The notes: generated from the letters alone by a model not told the origin. A DNA stretch of 64,000 nucleotides from Mycolicibacterium iranicum (GCF_002101705.1 NZ_LQPC01000020.1:1-64000); one strand, 5' to 3'. Positions 8,990-17,644 are shown, counted from the stretch's first letter. Made by a program: numbers and translations.

Positions 8990-10156
8990 TCACTCGCCCT
9001 TCTTCGGGTCCGCGACGCCTGCGGGGTCGGGTTCGTCCTCGGCAGGCTCGGGAGGCTCGGGCTCGGTGCCCTCGCCTGTCCGTTCGGCGACCTGCTCGTC
9101 GTAGTAGCGGATGACGACCGCCAGCGCCGCGGCGACCGGGACGGCCAGAAAAGCACCGATGACGCCGAACGCCGACGCGCCCAGCGTCACGGCCAGCAGC
9201 ACGAGCACGGCGTGCAATTTCATCGACTTCGACTGCAACCACGGCTGCAGGACATTGCCCTCGAGCTGCTGTACGGCCAGGATGATCCCCAACACGATCA
9301 GCGCCGTCACCGGACCGTTGGCAACCAGAGCGACCAGCACCGCCAGACCGCCGGCGACAAAGGCACCGACGATCGGCACGAAGCCACCGATGAACGTGAT
9401 GACCGCCAGCGCGTAGGCCAACGGCACACCGAGGATGACCAGCCCGATGCCGATGAGCACCGCATCGACGAGGCTGACCAGGGCCTGCGTGCGAATGAAA
9501 CCACCCAGCGTCGTCCACATCCGCTCCAGCACAGCGGCCAGATGCGGCGCCGCGGGATGCCCTGCCGCGCGCCGCAGCCACGGAATGAAGCCGGGCCCGT
9601 CCTTGAGCAGGAAGAAGGTGACGACCACAGCGGTGAAGAAGGTCACCAGCGCCGAGGTCGCAGCGCCGACGCCGGTGAACACTCCCGACGCGATCTGCGC
9701 GCTACTGGAGTTGAGTCGGTCGGTGATGGCGGCGACCGCCGAATTGAGTTGCGCCTCACTGATGTTCAGCGGAGGTCCACCCAGCCAGTCCCTGACTTTG
9801 ACGACGCCCGCGCTAGCTTGCTCGGCCAGTTCGGTGGATTGCTCGACGATCGCCGGGGCGATCGCGGCGACCACTCCGCCGACGACGCCCAGGGCCACCA
9901 GCAGCGCCAGCAGAACCGCCGCGGCCGGGGGCACCCCCTTGTTGCGCAGCCACCGCACCGGCGGCCACAGCACGGTACACACGATGAGTGCCAGCGCCAC
10001 CGGCAGAAGAATCACCCAGGTCTCACCGACCACCCATGCCAGCACCCACAGCGCCGCGGCGATGGCAAGGAACTGCACCGCCACGACGGCACTGGACCGC
10101 AGGTGGCTGGCGTAGACCGCACCGCGGCCGGGCAACGTGCTCGATCTGTCGTCCAC
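8990..10156 (-). CDS. AI-2E family transporter (PerM/YdiK type)
   Basis: This integral membrane protein of 388 residues has the AI-2E exporter family layout. A pair of N-terminal helices spans about residues 20-62, a third is near 78-104, a hydrophilic stretch rich in helical segments follows, and a C-terminal bundle of about five helices occupies 160-360. The tail is acidic and proline-rich (EPEPPEPAEDEPDP). Members export small molecules or act as Na+/H+ antiporters; the substrate here is unknown. It is convergent with the CGNR gene, with 4 bases between the stops. Confidence 0.88.
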   Translation of the reverse strand: MDDRSSTLPGRGAVYASHLRSSAVVAVQFLAIAAALWVLAWVVGETWVILLPVALALIVCTVLWPPVRWLRNKGVPPAAAVLLALLVALGVVGGVVAAIAPAIVEQSTELAEQASAGVVKVRDWLGGPPLNISEAQLNSAVAAITDRLNSSSAQIASGVFTGVGAATSALVTFFTAVVVTFFLLKDGPGFIPWLRRAAGHPAAPHLAAVLERMWTTLGGFIRTQALVSLVDAVLIGIGLVILGVPLAYALAVITFIGGFVPIVGAFVAGGLAVLVALVANGPVTALIVLGIILAVQQLEGNVLQPWLQSKSMKLHAVLVLLAVTLGASAFGVIGAFLAVPVAAALAVVIRYYDEQVAERTGEGTEPEPPEPAEDEPDPAGVADPKKGE

Positions 10157-10272
10157 GCTTCCTTCGTACCCCGCGGCGGCCGTTTCACGTGTGCACCGCG
10201 CGCCAAACGGGCCGATCTGTCAGGTGAGCTGCCCATCCCCGCCGTGCGACAGGTCACAGCTGCGCCGCGTTC

Positions 10273-10299
10273 GGTTTCGGCCGTTCGTCACGTCGGTAC
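10273..10299 (+). promoter_or_regulatory. Candidate SigF-type promoter for the csbD-like gene
   Basis: GGTTT at 10273-10277 is followed after 16 bases by CGGTAC at 10294-10299. This matches the mycobacterial SigF consensus GGTTT-N16-GGGTAY with one mismatch. The gene it would serve is a CsbD-like stress protein whose ATG is at 10357, with an AAAGGAG ribosome site. Confidence 0.5.
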
Positions 10300-10356
10300 A
10301 TACAACCGACCAACATCCGTCCCGCATACCAGGGACGGCGCAAAGGAGACACGACG

Positions 10357-10737
10357 ATGGGTGAACTGTCCAACGGTGCCGAGAAGCTGACCGGAGCCGC
10401 CAAGGAAGCCGCCGGCAAAGCCCTCCAGGACGACCAGCTGCAGACCGAGGGCAAAGCCGATCAGGTCAAGTCCGATGTCACCAAGGCAGTCGACGACGCC
10501 AAGGAGGTGGCGGCCGAGAAGGCGCAGGACGTCAAGCAGACCATCAGCAGCACCGCCGACGATCTTGCCGCCAAGGCCGACAGCGTCAACGGCAAGGGTG
10601 TGGCCTTCGGCATCGGGGCCGCGGCCCTCGCTGTGGGAGCTGTCTGGGTCGCCTATCGGGTGGCCAAGGCGTCGGCGAAGCGCCATCCGGCCGTCCGGGT
10701 CGCGCGGTCGGCGGTGCACGCAGTCCGCGAGCGCTGA
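10357..10737 (+). CDS. CsbD-like stress protein with C-terminal membrane helix
   Basis: The first 75 residues of this 126-residue protein are rich in Ala, Lys, Glu and Asp, form repeated amphipathic helices (EKLTGAAKEAAGKAL) and resemble the CsbD general-stress family. A hydrophobic segment near 83-103 (FGIGAAALAVGAVWVAYRV) could anchor it, and the tail is strongly basic. A good AAAGGAG ribosome site precedes the ATG. The upstream SigF-like promoter fits a stationary-phase or stress role. The biochemical function of the family is not known. Confidence 0.8.
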   Translation: MGELSNGAEKLTGAAKEAAGKALQDDQLQTEGKADQVKSDVTKAVDDAKEVAAEKAQDVKQTISSTADDLAAKADSVNGKGVAFGIGAAALAVGAVWVAYRVAKASAKRHPAVRVARSAVHAVRER

Positions 10738-10792
10738 GCCCGGCGGTGCGGCGCGGCTGTCACATTCGGCCGCGCTGCGCCGTCTCATGGGT

Positions 10793-11368
10793 ATGACGCC
10801 AACACGCATCGCACCCGTACCCCCGCAACGCGCATCGCTGATGACCCGGCTGATGTGGCGCTACGCCAAACGCCGTTTCGGCGAAGTACCGGAACCGTTC
10901 GCGATCTACGCCCACCATCCCGGTGTGATGATCGCGGGTGCCATGCACGAGGGCATGCTGGAACGGGCCTCCACCGAGTTGCCGGCCAGCGTGCGCGAAC
11001 TGGCCGTCTACTGGGTTGCCCGGCAGATCGGCTGCTCGTGGTGCGTCGACTTCGGGGCGATGCTGATGCGCCTGGACGGCCTGGACATGGCCCGGCTCAA
11101 AGACATTGACGACTACGCGACCTCCCCGAACTTCTCCGACGACGAGCGCGCCGCCATCGCCTACGCGGCGGCGATGACGACAGACCCGCACACCGTGACT
11201 GACGAACAGGTCGACGATCTTCGCCGCCGGTTCGGGGACAAGGGCGTGATGGAGCTGACCTACCAGATCGGTGTGGAGAACATGCGGGCCCGGATGAACG
11301 CCGCGCTGGGGATCACCGAGCAGGGCTTCAATTCGGGCGATGCCTGCCGGGTGCCCTGGCGTACCTGA
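10793..11368 (+). CDS. Carboxymuconolactone decarboxylase/AhpD-like protein
   Basis: This 191-residue protein belongs to the all-helical carboxymuconolactone decarboxylase/AhpD superfamily. The redox pair CSWC is at residues 81-84 in the conserved context of a helix start, which suggests an alkylhydroperoxidase-like thiol activity rather than lactone decarboxylation. ATG codons exist at 10787 and 10793; the latter gives MTPTRIAPV. A TetR gene follows 43 bases later on the same strand. Confidence 0.82.
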   Translation: MTPTRIAPVPPQRASLMTRLMWRYAKRRFGEVPEPFAIYAHHPGVMIAGAMHEGMLERASTELPASVRELAVYWVARQIGCSWCVDFGAMLMRLDGLDMARLKDIDDYATSPNFSDDERAAIAYAAAMTTDPHTVTDEQVDDLRRRFGDKGVMELTYQIGVENMRARMNAALGITEQGFNSGDACRVPWRT

Positions 11369-11411
11369 CGCCGGTGCCTGGACTCCGGGTGAATGCGGTT
11401 GAATCGACCTG

Positions 11412-12002
11412 ATGAGTGAGGACGAAACCCGCACCGGTGGACGGCCGCGCGACGCCTCGATCGATCAGAAAGTGCTGTCGGCGACGCGCGAACTGCTCAT
11501 GGAGGTCGGGTGGGACGAGCTCAGCGTGCGCATGGTCGCCACGCGGGCAGGTGTCGGCCGCGCGAGCCTCGCCCGGCGCTGGAACTCGAAGGCCGAACTG
11601 GTGTTGCACGCGATCCTCGGTGAATCCCCTGACCTCTCACCGTTCTCGGGAACCGACCTCGCCGGCTGGATCGACTGGGTCGTGCGGGGCAGCCACGAGC
11701 TGTTCAGCGCCCCCGACGTTCGCGAAGCAGTCCCCGGCCTGCTGCTCGCGCTTCGGGAGAACGCCGACCTGCGCAACGCTCTGTGGGCTGATTTCAGCGG
11801 CCCAGCCGTCAAACTTTTCACCGAGCACGTGGAGTCCGGCACACCTGCGCAACGCAGACGGGCCGCGTTGGATGCCAAGGCTCTACTCGTGATGGCAGCG
11901 GGCGCAGCACTTTTCATGACCAGCATCGCGGTCGAGGATGACTCCGATGCCCTGCGTAAACGCATCACCGCGCTACTGCAGGCCGGCGTGCGACGCGAAT
12001 GA
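11412..12002 (+). CDS. TetR family transcriptional regulator
   Basis: This regulator (196 aa) has an N-terminal helix-turn-helix at about residues 17-62 (GRPRDASIDQ start, VATRAGVGRASLARRW recognition segment) followed by a ligand-binding helical domain. It probably represses nearby genes such as the AhpD-like gene upstream or the epimerase. Its 3' end overlaps the convergent epimerase by 30 bases. No clear operator was seen beside it. Confidence 0.88.
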   Translation: MSEDETRTGGRPRDASIDQKVLSATRELLMEVGWDELSVRMVATRAGVGRASLARRWNSKAELVLHAILGESPDLSPFSGTDLAGWIDWVVRGSHELFSAPDVREAVPGLLLALRENADLRNALWADFSGPAVKLFTEHVESGTPAQRRRAALDAKALLVMAAGAALFMTSIAVEDDSDALRKRITALLQAGVRRE

Positions 12003-12959
12003 CTCGACGATGGCGGCCTGCGGGGATCGCCATTGCAGGTCGAGGTCGCCCAAGGTGGCGCTGTCGTCGGTGGGCGTCGCCGCGGTCAGCAGGGTCATGG
12101 CTTCATAGCTCAGTCCGTCAGGCAGCGCGATGAACCGCGACAACAGATCTGCGGCGCGGGCCGCGGTCAGCAGTGCGCCCACCGGTACGCGAACGCGGCG
12201 GATCCGCCTGCCCAGGCCACGCTCGAGCGCATCGATCATCTCGTCGAACGTCAGCAGCACCCCGCCGCAGACATAGCGGCGTGGCCCCTGGCCGGGCCTC
12301 ATCACCCGGGCGTGCACCTCGGCGACATCGCGAACGTCGATCATCTGCATGCCGCCACGCAGCCTCGGCGCCACGGCGTGGCGTATTAGCGGCGCCCACC
12401 CGCGTTCGGTGACCCCCGCGGCGGTGTGGAAGGGGGCGCCGACGACACTCGACGGGTAGGTGACCACCACAGGCGCACCGCCGCACTGCAATTCGCGCGC
12501 CACCCGATCGGCGTAGCTCTTCGTCTTGGCGTAGGCACTGCGTCCGTCGGCCGGAGGGGTGTCGGGCGTGATGACGCCGTTCGCGGGCGGAAACAGCGCG
12601 CTGTAACTGCTCACGGACACCACCGGATCGAGCCCGGCCTCGACGGCGCGCCGCATGATCGATTCCGCCGCATAGGCATTCACGTCCCACATCAATCGGC
12701 TTCGGCGCTCGTCGGTGCCCACCACCCCTGCCGCGTTCACCACGGCGTCGACACCTGTGAGCAGCCTGGCGATGTCAGCATCCCGTCGGACGTCTCCAAC
12801 GACGATCGTCACGGATCCGAGCGCGCGCAACGCACCGATGACGGGCGCAGTGTCCTCGCCTGGTGGCACCAGCAGACGGACGTCATGCCCGGCCGTCAGC
12901 AGCCCGCGAGCGATATGGGCGCCGAGATATCCGGTCGCGCCTGTCATTGCGACGTACAC
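11973..12959 (-). CDS. NAD(P)-dependent epimerase/dehydratase (extended SDR)
   Basis: This extended short-chain dehydrogenase-like protein (328 aa) has the Rossmann motif GATGYLG at residues 7-13. An active-site pattern with Ser in VSVSSYSAL and a YAKTK segment matches the YxxxK of extended SDRs. It resembles the NAD-dependent epimerase group acting on sugar, steroid or dihydroflavonol-like substrates; the substrate is unknown. The GTG start at 12959 has a strong AGGAGG ribosome site. It is divergent from a flavin oxidoreductase with only about 30 bases between starts. Confidence 0.85.
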   Translation of the reverse strand: MYVAMTGATGYLGAHIARGLLTAGHDVRLLVPPGEDTAPVIGALRALGSVTIVVGDVRRDADIARLLTGVDAVVNAAGVVGTDERRSRLMWDVNAYAAESIMRRAVEAGLDPVVSVSSYSALFPPANGVITPDTPPADGRSAYAKTKSYADRVARELQCGGAPVVVTYPSSVVGAPFHTAAGVTERGWAPLIRHAVAPRLRGGMQMIDVRDVAEVHARVMRPGQGPRRYVCGGVLLTFDEMIDALERGLGRRIRRVRVPVGALLTAARAADLLSRFIALPDGLSYEAMTLLTAATPTDDSATLGDLDLQWRSPQAAIVESFASHAGLQ

Positions 12960-12978
12960 GGGACGACCTCCTGTGGTG

Positions 12979-12987
12979 GTAAGTTAC
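12979..12987. promoter_or_regulatory. Overlapping divergent -10 elements in a GTAAGTTAC palindrome
   Basis: The 9-base palindrome GTAAGTTAC lies in the 30-base gap between the epimerase and the flavin oxidoreductase. Read rightward it offers TAAGTT as a -10 box 9 bases before the ATG at 12995. Read leftward it offers TAACTT upstream of the epimerase ribosome site. Both promoters would therefore share the same bases. Confidence 0.4.
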
Positions 12988-12994
12988 GGTGCCA

Positions 12995-14164
12995 ATGGTA
13001 TCGAAAAAGGCATTCGCCCCCGCGCGGCTGGGTCCCCTCACCCTGAAGAACCGGTTCGTCAAAGCCGCGACCTTCGAGGGAGTCATGCCGCGCGGACAGG
13101 TCACCGAGGCCCTCGTCGACTTCCACGAAGCGGTCGCCCGAGGCGGGGCGGCGATGACGACAGTCGCCTACTGCGCCGTCTCCCCCGGCGGACGGGTGCA
13201 CCGGGACACCGTCGTCCTCGACGCCGACCGTGCAGCACAGCTGCGGAAAGTGACGAGCGCCGTGCACGATGCGGGCGCGTTGGCGTGCGCGCAGATCGGC
13301 CATGCCGGGCTTGTCGCCAACACGCTGTCGAACCGAACGCCGACACTCGCGCCGTCGACCCGTCTGAGCGCACCGGCCATGGGCCTGGTCAGAGGTGCCA
13401 CCGGAGAGCAACTGGAATCGGTGGTCGACGACTTCGGAGCGGCGGCCGCCCGCGCCGTCGACGCCGGCTTCGACGCGATCGAAATCCACATGGGCCACGG
13501 TTATCTGCTCAGCTCGTTCTTCAGCCCCAAGCTCAACAAGCGCACGGACCGCTACGGCGGCGACGTCACCCGCCGCGCCGAGCTGGCCCGCCGCGTCGCC
13601 GAGCAGGTCCGGCGCTCCGTCGGCGAAAACGTTGCTGTCACAGCCAAGTTCAACATGGACGACGGGGTGCGCGGCGGCTTCTGGCTGACCGACAGTGTGC
13701 CGACCGCTCGGCTCCTGGAGGCCGACGGCCACCTCGATGCCCTTCAGCTGACCGGCGGAAGTTCCCTGCAGAACCCGATGTACTACTTCCGCGGAGACGT
13801 ACCGATGGACGAGTTCATCGCCTCACAGCCCCGAGCCGTGGGGCTCGGTCTACGCGTCATCGGCAAGCGGCTGTTCCGGTCCTACCCCTTCGAGGAGGCG
13901 TTCTTCCTGCCACTGGCCCGGCAGTTCCGCGAGCAGCTGTCGATGCCGCTGATGCTCCTCGGCGGCATCAACCGGCTCGACACCGCGCAGCAGGCACTCG
14001 CGGAGGGTTTCGAGTTCGTGGCGATGGCGCGCGCATTGCTACGGGAGCCCGATCTGGTCAACCGATTCCGCGACGACGTGGCCGAGGAAGGTCTGTGCAT
14101 TCACTGCATGAAATGCATGCCGACCGTCTACAGCGGCACGCACTGCGTGCTAGTGCAACGGTGA
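12995..14164 (+). CDS. NADH:flavin oxidoreductase (OYE-like), C-terminal four-Cys cluster
   Basis: This single TIM-barrel flavin enzyme (389 aa) is of the old yellow enzyme/dienoyl-CoA reductase superfamily. FMN-barrel landmarks include the N-terminal LKNRFVKAATFEG, QIGHAG and the GGINRLDTA phosphate-binding region. The protein ends in Cys368, Cys371, Cys374 and Cys384 (C-x2-C-x2-C-x9-C), like the Fe-S site of 2,4-dienoyl-CoA reductases, but the FAD/NADPH half is absent. It probably reduces an unsaturated carbonyl or acyl substrate. A GTG at 12989 is an alternative start. A paralogue lies at 39796. Confidence 0.88.
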   Translation: MVSKKAFAPARLGPLTLKNRFVKAATFEGVMPRGQVTEALVDFHEAVARGGAAMTTVAYCAVSPGGRVHRDTVVLDADRAAQLRKVTSAVHDAGALACAQIGHAGLVANTLSNRTPTLAPSTRLSAPAMGLVRGATGEQLESVVDDFGAAAARAVDAGFDAIEIHMGHGYLLSSFFSPKLNKRTDRYGGDVTRRAELARRVAEQVRRSVGENVAVTAKFNMDDGVRGGFWLTDSVPTARLLEADGHLDALQLTGGSSLQNPMYYFRGDVPMDEFIASQPRAVGLGLRVIGKRLFRSYPFEEAFFLPLARQFREQLSMPLMLLGGINRLDTAQQALAEGFEFVAMARALLREPDLVNRFRDDVAEEGLCIHCMKCMPTVYSGTHCVLVQR

Positions 14165-15046
14165 GCCGGTGAACTTGTCGGGGTTGGCGACGTCGTAGAT
14201 CGCGACCACCCGACCGTCGCGCACCGTGAGCGCCTGGATGCGCGCCATGATGGCCGGCGCGTCGTCGGTGGCGTCCGCGCCCGGCGAATAGACCCCCAGT
14301 TCGCCGTTGACCAATCCCAGCACGCTGTTGGCCAGCAGGCGTTCCGGTCCGTACTTGGCGCCGAGGCCGAGCAGGAAGCGGGCCACCTTGTCCCGTCCGT
14401 GGATGACACGAGCCGCCGTCGGCGCTTTGCGGTTCGAATCGCCGGTGAAGGTCACGTCGGGATGCAGCAGCGACACCACGACATCCAGGTCCCCCGAGGC
14501 CATCGCCGCCAGCAGCTTGCCGACGACCTCGGCATGCTCAGGAGCTGGAGGCGGAGCCGACGACACCGCCCGCCGTGCCCGCGATGCCAGCTGACGGGCC
14601 GACTCCGGCGTCGACCCGAGAATCTCGGCGATCTCGGTGAACGGCACCGCGAAACCGTCATGCAAGACGAACGCGACCCGCTGATCCGGCGTCAGATTCT
14701 CCAGCACCACCATCGCCGCGAAGCGTGCGTCCTCGTCAGCCACCACCGCGGACAACGGGTCGTCTCTGTCCAATCCCGTCACCACAGGTTCAGGCAACCA
14801 CTCGCCGACATAGGTCTCACGTCGGTGCGCCGCCGACCGCAGACGGTCCAGCGCGAGACGGCTCACCACCGTCGTCAACCATGCCTTCAAATCGTTGACC
14901 GCGGTCCCCGGATTCGCCGCCCATCTCAGCCACGCATCCTGAACAATGTCTTCAGCGTCGGCGACGGTGCCGGTGAGTCGATAGGCGACCGACAGCAGGT
15001 GCGGTCGCATCTGCTCGAACTCGCCGACGCGCGCGGTGGCGGTCAT
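14150..15046 (-). CDS. sigJ: ECF sigma factor SigJ (ECF41-type with SnoaL-like tail)
   Basis: This extracytoplasmic-function sigma factor (298 aa) shows sigma region 2 at about residues 10-75 (AEDIVQDAWLRW), region 4 at about 110-165 and a C-terminal SnoaL/NTF2-like domain from about 175. The near-terminal NPDKF at 288-292 matches the NPDKL signature of ECF41 factors, in which the tail acts as a built-in regulator instead of a separate anti-sigma factor. M. tuberculosis SigJ (Rv3328c) has the same position relative to the Rv3329-like aminotransferase and is linked to oxidative stress. The start lies 6 bases from a TAGACT -10 box. Its 3' end overlaps the flavin oxidoreductase by 15 bases. Confidence 0.9.
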   Translation of the reverse strand: MTATARVGEFEQMRPHLLSVAYRLTGTVADAEDIVQDAWLRWAANPGTAVNDLKAWLTTVVSRLALDRLRSAAHRRETYVGEWLPEPVVTGLDRDDPLSAVVADEDARFAAMVVLENLTPDQRVAFVLHDGFAVPFTEIAEILGSTPESARQLASRARRAVSSAPPPAPEHAEVVGKLLAAMASGDLDVVVSLLHPDVTFTGDSNRKAPTAARVIHGRDKVARFLLGLGAKYGPERLLANSVLGLVNGELGVYSPGADATDDAPAIMARIQALTVRDGRVVAIYDVANPDKFTGSPLH

Positions 15047-15052
15047 GTGTCG

Positions 15053-15058
15053 AGTCTA
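15053..15058 (-). promoter_or_regulatory. -10 box for leaderless sigJ mRNA
   Basis: On the minus strand TAGACT is separated by exactly 6 bases from the sigJ ATG. That places the predicted transcription start at or next to the start codon, with no ribosome site visible. Confidence 0.45.
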
Positions 15059-15157
15059 GAACCGACGGATCGGTGCTGCCTGACGGCGGAATCCGTCGCC
15101 AAGTTTCCTCCATGCAACGATTTCCGCGTACGCGGCGCATAGCCACCACCGGAACCG

Positions 15158-15163
15158 TATATT
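15158..15163 (+). promoter_or_regulatory. -10 box for leaderless permease mRNA
   Basis: TATATT ends 6 bases before the permease ATG at 15170. No purine-rich ribosome site is visible, so translation from a leaderless mRNA is likely. Confidence 0.5.
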
Positions 15164-15169
15164 TCGCCC

Positions 15170-16681
15170 ATGGCTATCACGGAGGATCCGTCGACTCCCG
15201 CGGTCGGCGCCAAGGGGTTGCAGGCGGGCGCCCTGGGTCTGGTCGGCAACGTCGTCATCGGATTGGCGGCCGTCGCACCGGCCTACAGCCTGGCGGCGAC
15301 CCTGGGCTACGTCGTCCTCGGAGTCGGCGAAAAGGCTCCGTCCATGTTCGTCCTGGCGTTCATCCCGATGCTGCTCGTCGCCTTCGCCTACAAGGAGCTC
15401 TCGCAGGACACCCCCGACTGCGGCACGACATTCACCTGGGGCACGAAAGCCTTCGGGCCGTGGATCGGCTGGATCGGCGGGTGGGGGCTGGCGGTGTCAG
15501 CGATCATCGTGCTGGCCAACGTCGCCGAGGTGGCCGCCATCTACCTGTACGCGTTCCTGGGGCTCGACTCCCTCGCCGAGAGCGTGCCGGCGACGGTCGG
15601 TCTCGGGTGCTTCTTCATCATCGCCATGACGCTGCTGTCCGCACGCGGGATCGTGGTGAGCGAGCGCGTGCAGAACGTGCTCATCGCGATCCAGTTCGGC
15701 GTGCTCATCGTCGTCAGCGTGATCGCCCTGGTGCGGGTGTTCAGCGATACCGCCGGAGCCCAGGCCATCAGCCCCGAATGGTCATGGCTGTGGCCCAGCG
15801 GGCTCGACGTCTCGCAGATCGCCGCTGCCGTCATCTTGTGCATCTTCATCTACTGGGGCTGGGACGCGTGCCTGGCCGTCGGCGAGGAAACCAAGGATCC
15901 CGGCAAGACGCCGGGCATCGCCGCAGTCATCACCACGCTGATCCTGGTGTGCACCTACGTGCTGGTGGCCTACGCGCTGCAGTCGTTCGCCGGTTTCAGC
16001 GAAGTCGGCATAGGCCTGAACAACCCGAACAACACCGACGACGTGCTGACCGTGCTCGGGGAACCCGTCGCCGGGCAGATCGCCGCTTCGGCGCTGCTAC
16101 TGACGGTCTCGGTGTCGGCGTTGTCCTCCACGCAGACGACCATCCTGCCCACTGCCCGCGGCATGCTGTCGATGGCGGTCTACGAGGCGATCCCGAAGCG
16201 GTTCGCCAGCGTGCATCCGCGCTACATGACCCCCGCGTTCGGCACGATTGTCATGGGCATTTCGGCGCTGTTCTTCTACCTGGTGCTCAAAACCCTGTCG
16301 GAGAACGCGCTTCTGGATTCGGTCGCCTCGCTGGGCCTGGCCGTCGCGTTCTACTACGGCATCACCGCATTTGCCTGTGTCTGGTACTTCCGCAGGACAT
16401 TGTTCACCTCCGTGCGAAACCTGTTCTTCCGCGGCATCTTCCCGCTCCTCGGTGGCATCGCGATGGGCGCCGCATTCGGCATCAGCGCCAAGGACATGAT
16501 CTCGCCGGACTACGGCTACACCGCGTTCGGCCCCATCGGCGGCGTGTTCGTCCTCGGAGTGGGCATGCTGGTGCTGGGCATCCCGCTGATGCTGGCGTGC
16601 TTCGCCTTCGGCACCAAACGATTCTTCCGCGGCGAGACGCTCGATGCGTCGACCGAGGTCAAAGTACTGGACAACTTCTAA
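15170..16681 (+). CDS. APC-family amino acid/amine permease
   Basis: This cytoplasmic membrane permease (503 aa) has about 12 membrane helices and belongs to the amino acid-polyamine-organocation superfamily. The glycine-rich first helix (LVGNVVIGLAAVAPAYSLAA) forms the expected substrate site. It probably imports an amino acid or amine. It is followed after 15 bases by a UspA gene in the same direction and lies near an aldehyde dehydrogenase and an aminotransferase. A joint role in amine uptake and breakdown is inferred from context only. Confidence 0.88.
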   Translation: MAITEDPSTPAVGAKGLQAGALGLVGNVVIGLAAVAPAYSLAATLGYVVLGVGEKAPSMFVLAFIPMLLVAFAYKELSQDTPDCGTTFTWGTKAFGPWIGWIGGWGLAVSAIIVLANVAEVAAIYLYAFLGLDSLAESVPATVGLGCFFIIAMTLLSARGIVVSERVQNVLIAIQFGVLIVVSVIALVRVFSDTAGAQAISPEWSWLWPSGLDVSQIAAAVILCIFIYWGWDACLAVGEETKDPGKTPGIAAVITTLILVCTYVLVAYALQSFAGFSEVGIGLNNPNNTDDVLTVLGEPVAGQIAASALLLTVSVSALSSTQTTILPTARGMLSMAVYEAIPKRFASVHPRYMTPAFGTIVMGISALFFYLVLKTLSENALLDSVASLGLAVAFYYGITAFACVWYFRRTLFTSVRNLFFRGIFPLLGGIAMGAAFGISAKDMISPDYGYTAFGPIGGVFVLGVGMLVLGIPLMLACFAFGTKRFFRGETLDASTEVKVLDNF

Positions 16682-16696
16682 AGAGAGAGTCCCGCA

Positions 16697-17560
16697 ATGC
16701 ATTTGACAGTCGGCTATCTCGCCACACCCACCGGAGACGACGGCATCGCGCTCGCCAGCGCGCTCGCCAGGACCTTCGACGCGACGGTGGACGTCGTCAT
16801 CGTGGTTCGCGAAGAACTGCCCGACGGCCATCCCGGCCGCGCGGAGTATCAGCAGATGCTCGTCGCGCGCGGCGAGCAGTGGGTGGCCAAAGCCGTTGCC
16901 TCCCTTCAGGCCGACGGTGTGACGGCCGGATCCACGGTCATCGTCGGCGAGTCGTTCGCCCAGGAGCTCGTCGAGTTCGCCGAAAGCAAGTCCTCCGATC
17001 TCATCGTGGTCGGCGGAGCGCGGGACGGGTTCTTCGGCAGGCACACCATCGGTCCGGTCACCGGAGCGCTGCTGCACATCTCGTCGATCCCCGTGGCATT
17101 GGCGCCCCGCGGCTACGCCGAGGACCCGGACGAATCCATCACCGCGGTGACGGCGGCGGTGCCCACGCGACCGGGTGACGACAACCCGCTGCCGTTCACG
17201 ATCACGCTCGCCAGCGCTGCGGGCCTTCGGGTCCGGATGCTGTCGCTGGTGTCAGCCGAGAACCTCGCCGAGGCCGGCAGCGCCAAGGAGGTGCGGGCAT
17301 TGCAGCGTGCCGCCGCCGAGGAGAACCTCGCCGTCGCCGCCCGCGCGCTGCCCGATGCCCCGGAGATCGAGTCTCTGGTCGCCGACGGCATGACTCTGGA
17401 GTCGGCGCTGAAGAAGCTCAAATGGGACGACGGCGATCTGCTTGTGGTGGGCTCGTCGCGCTTCGCCGCGCCGCGGCGGATCTTTCTCGGGTCGACGGCC
17501 TCGCGGATTCTCGCCGGCGTCGATGTGCCGGTAATCGTGGTGCCGCGCGACGAGGAGTAG
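16697..17560 (+). CDS. Tandem universal stress protein (UspA)
   Basis: This cytosolic protein (287 aa) has two Usp domains, at about residues 1-138 and 155-285. The ATP-binding glycine pattern appears in GGARDGFFGRHTIGPVTGA near 112 and in GSSRFAAPRRIFLGSTA near 254. Tandem Usp proteins that follow APC permeases may tune transport in response to energy state. An AGAGAGAG ribosome-like sequence precedes the ATG, and the gene is coupled to the permease. Confidence 0.87.
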   Translation: MHLTVGYLATPTGDDGIALASALARTFDATVDVVIVVREELPDGHPGRAEYQQMLVARGEQWVAKAVASLQADGVTAGSTVIVGESFAQELVEFAESKSSDLIVVGGARDGFFGRHTIGPVTGALLHISSIPVALAPRGYAEDPDESITAVTAAVPTRPGDDNPLPFTITLASAAGLRVRMLSLVSAENLAEAGSAKEVRALQRAAAEENLAVAARALPDAPEIESLVADGMTLESALKKLKWDDGDLLVVGSSRFAAPRRIFLGSTASRILAGVDVPVIVVPRDEE

Positions 17561-17572
17561 TTACGATCGCCG

Positions 17573-17637
17573 TTCGCGAAGGTGCAGTGACGGTAGCCCC
17601 GCGGGCCTCGCAACTACCGTGTTGGCGGTTTCGCGAG
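17573..17637. repeat. Palindromic element in a convergent gap (copy 1 of 2)
   Basis: The arms TTCGCGAA...ACGGTAG and CTACCGT...TTTCGCGAG face each other in the 84-base gap between the convergent UspA and aldehyde dehydrogenase genes. The sequence GGCGGTTTCGCGAGA and ACGGTAGCC recur in a similar palindrome at 38565-38625, also in a convergent gap. It could be a two-way terminator or a dispersed palindromic repeat. Confidence 0.55.
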
Positions 17638-17644
17638 ATGCAGG

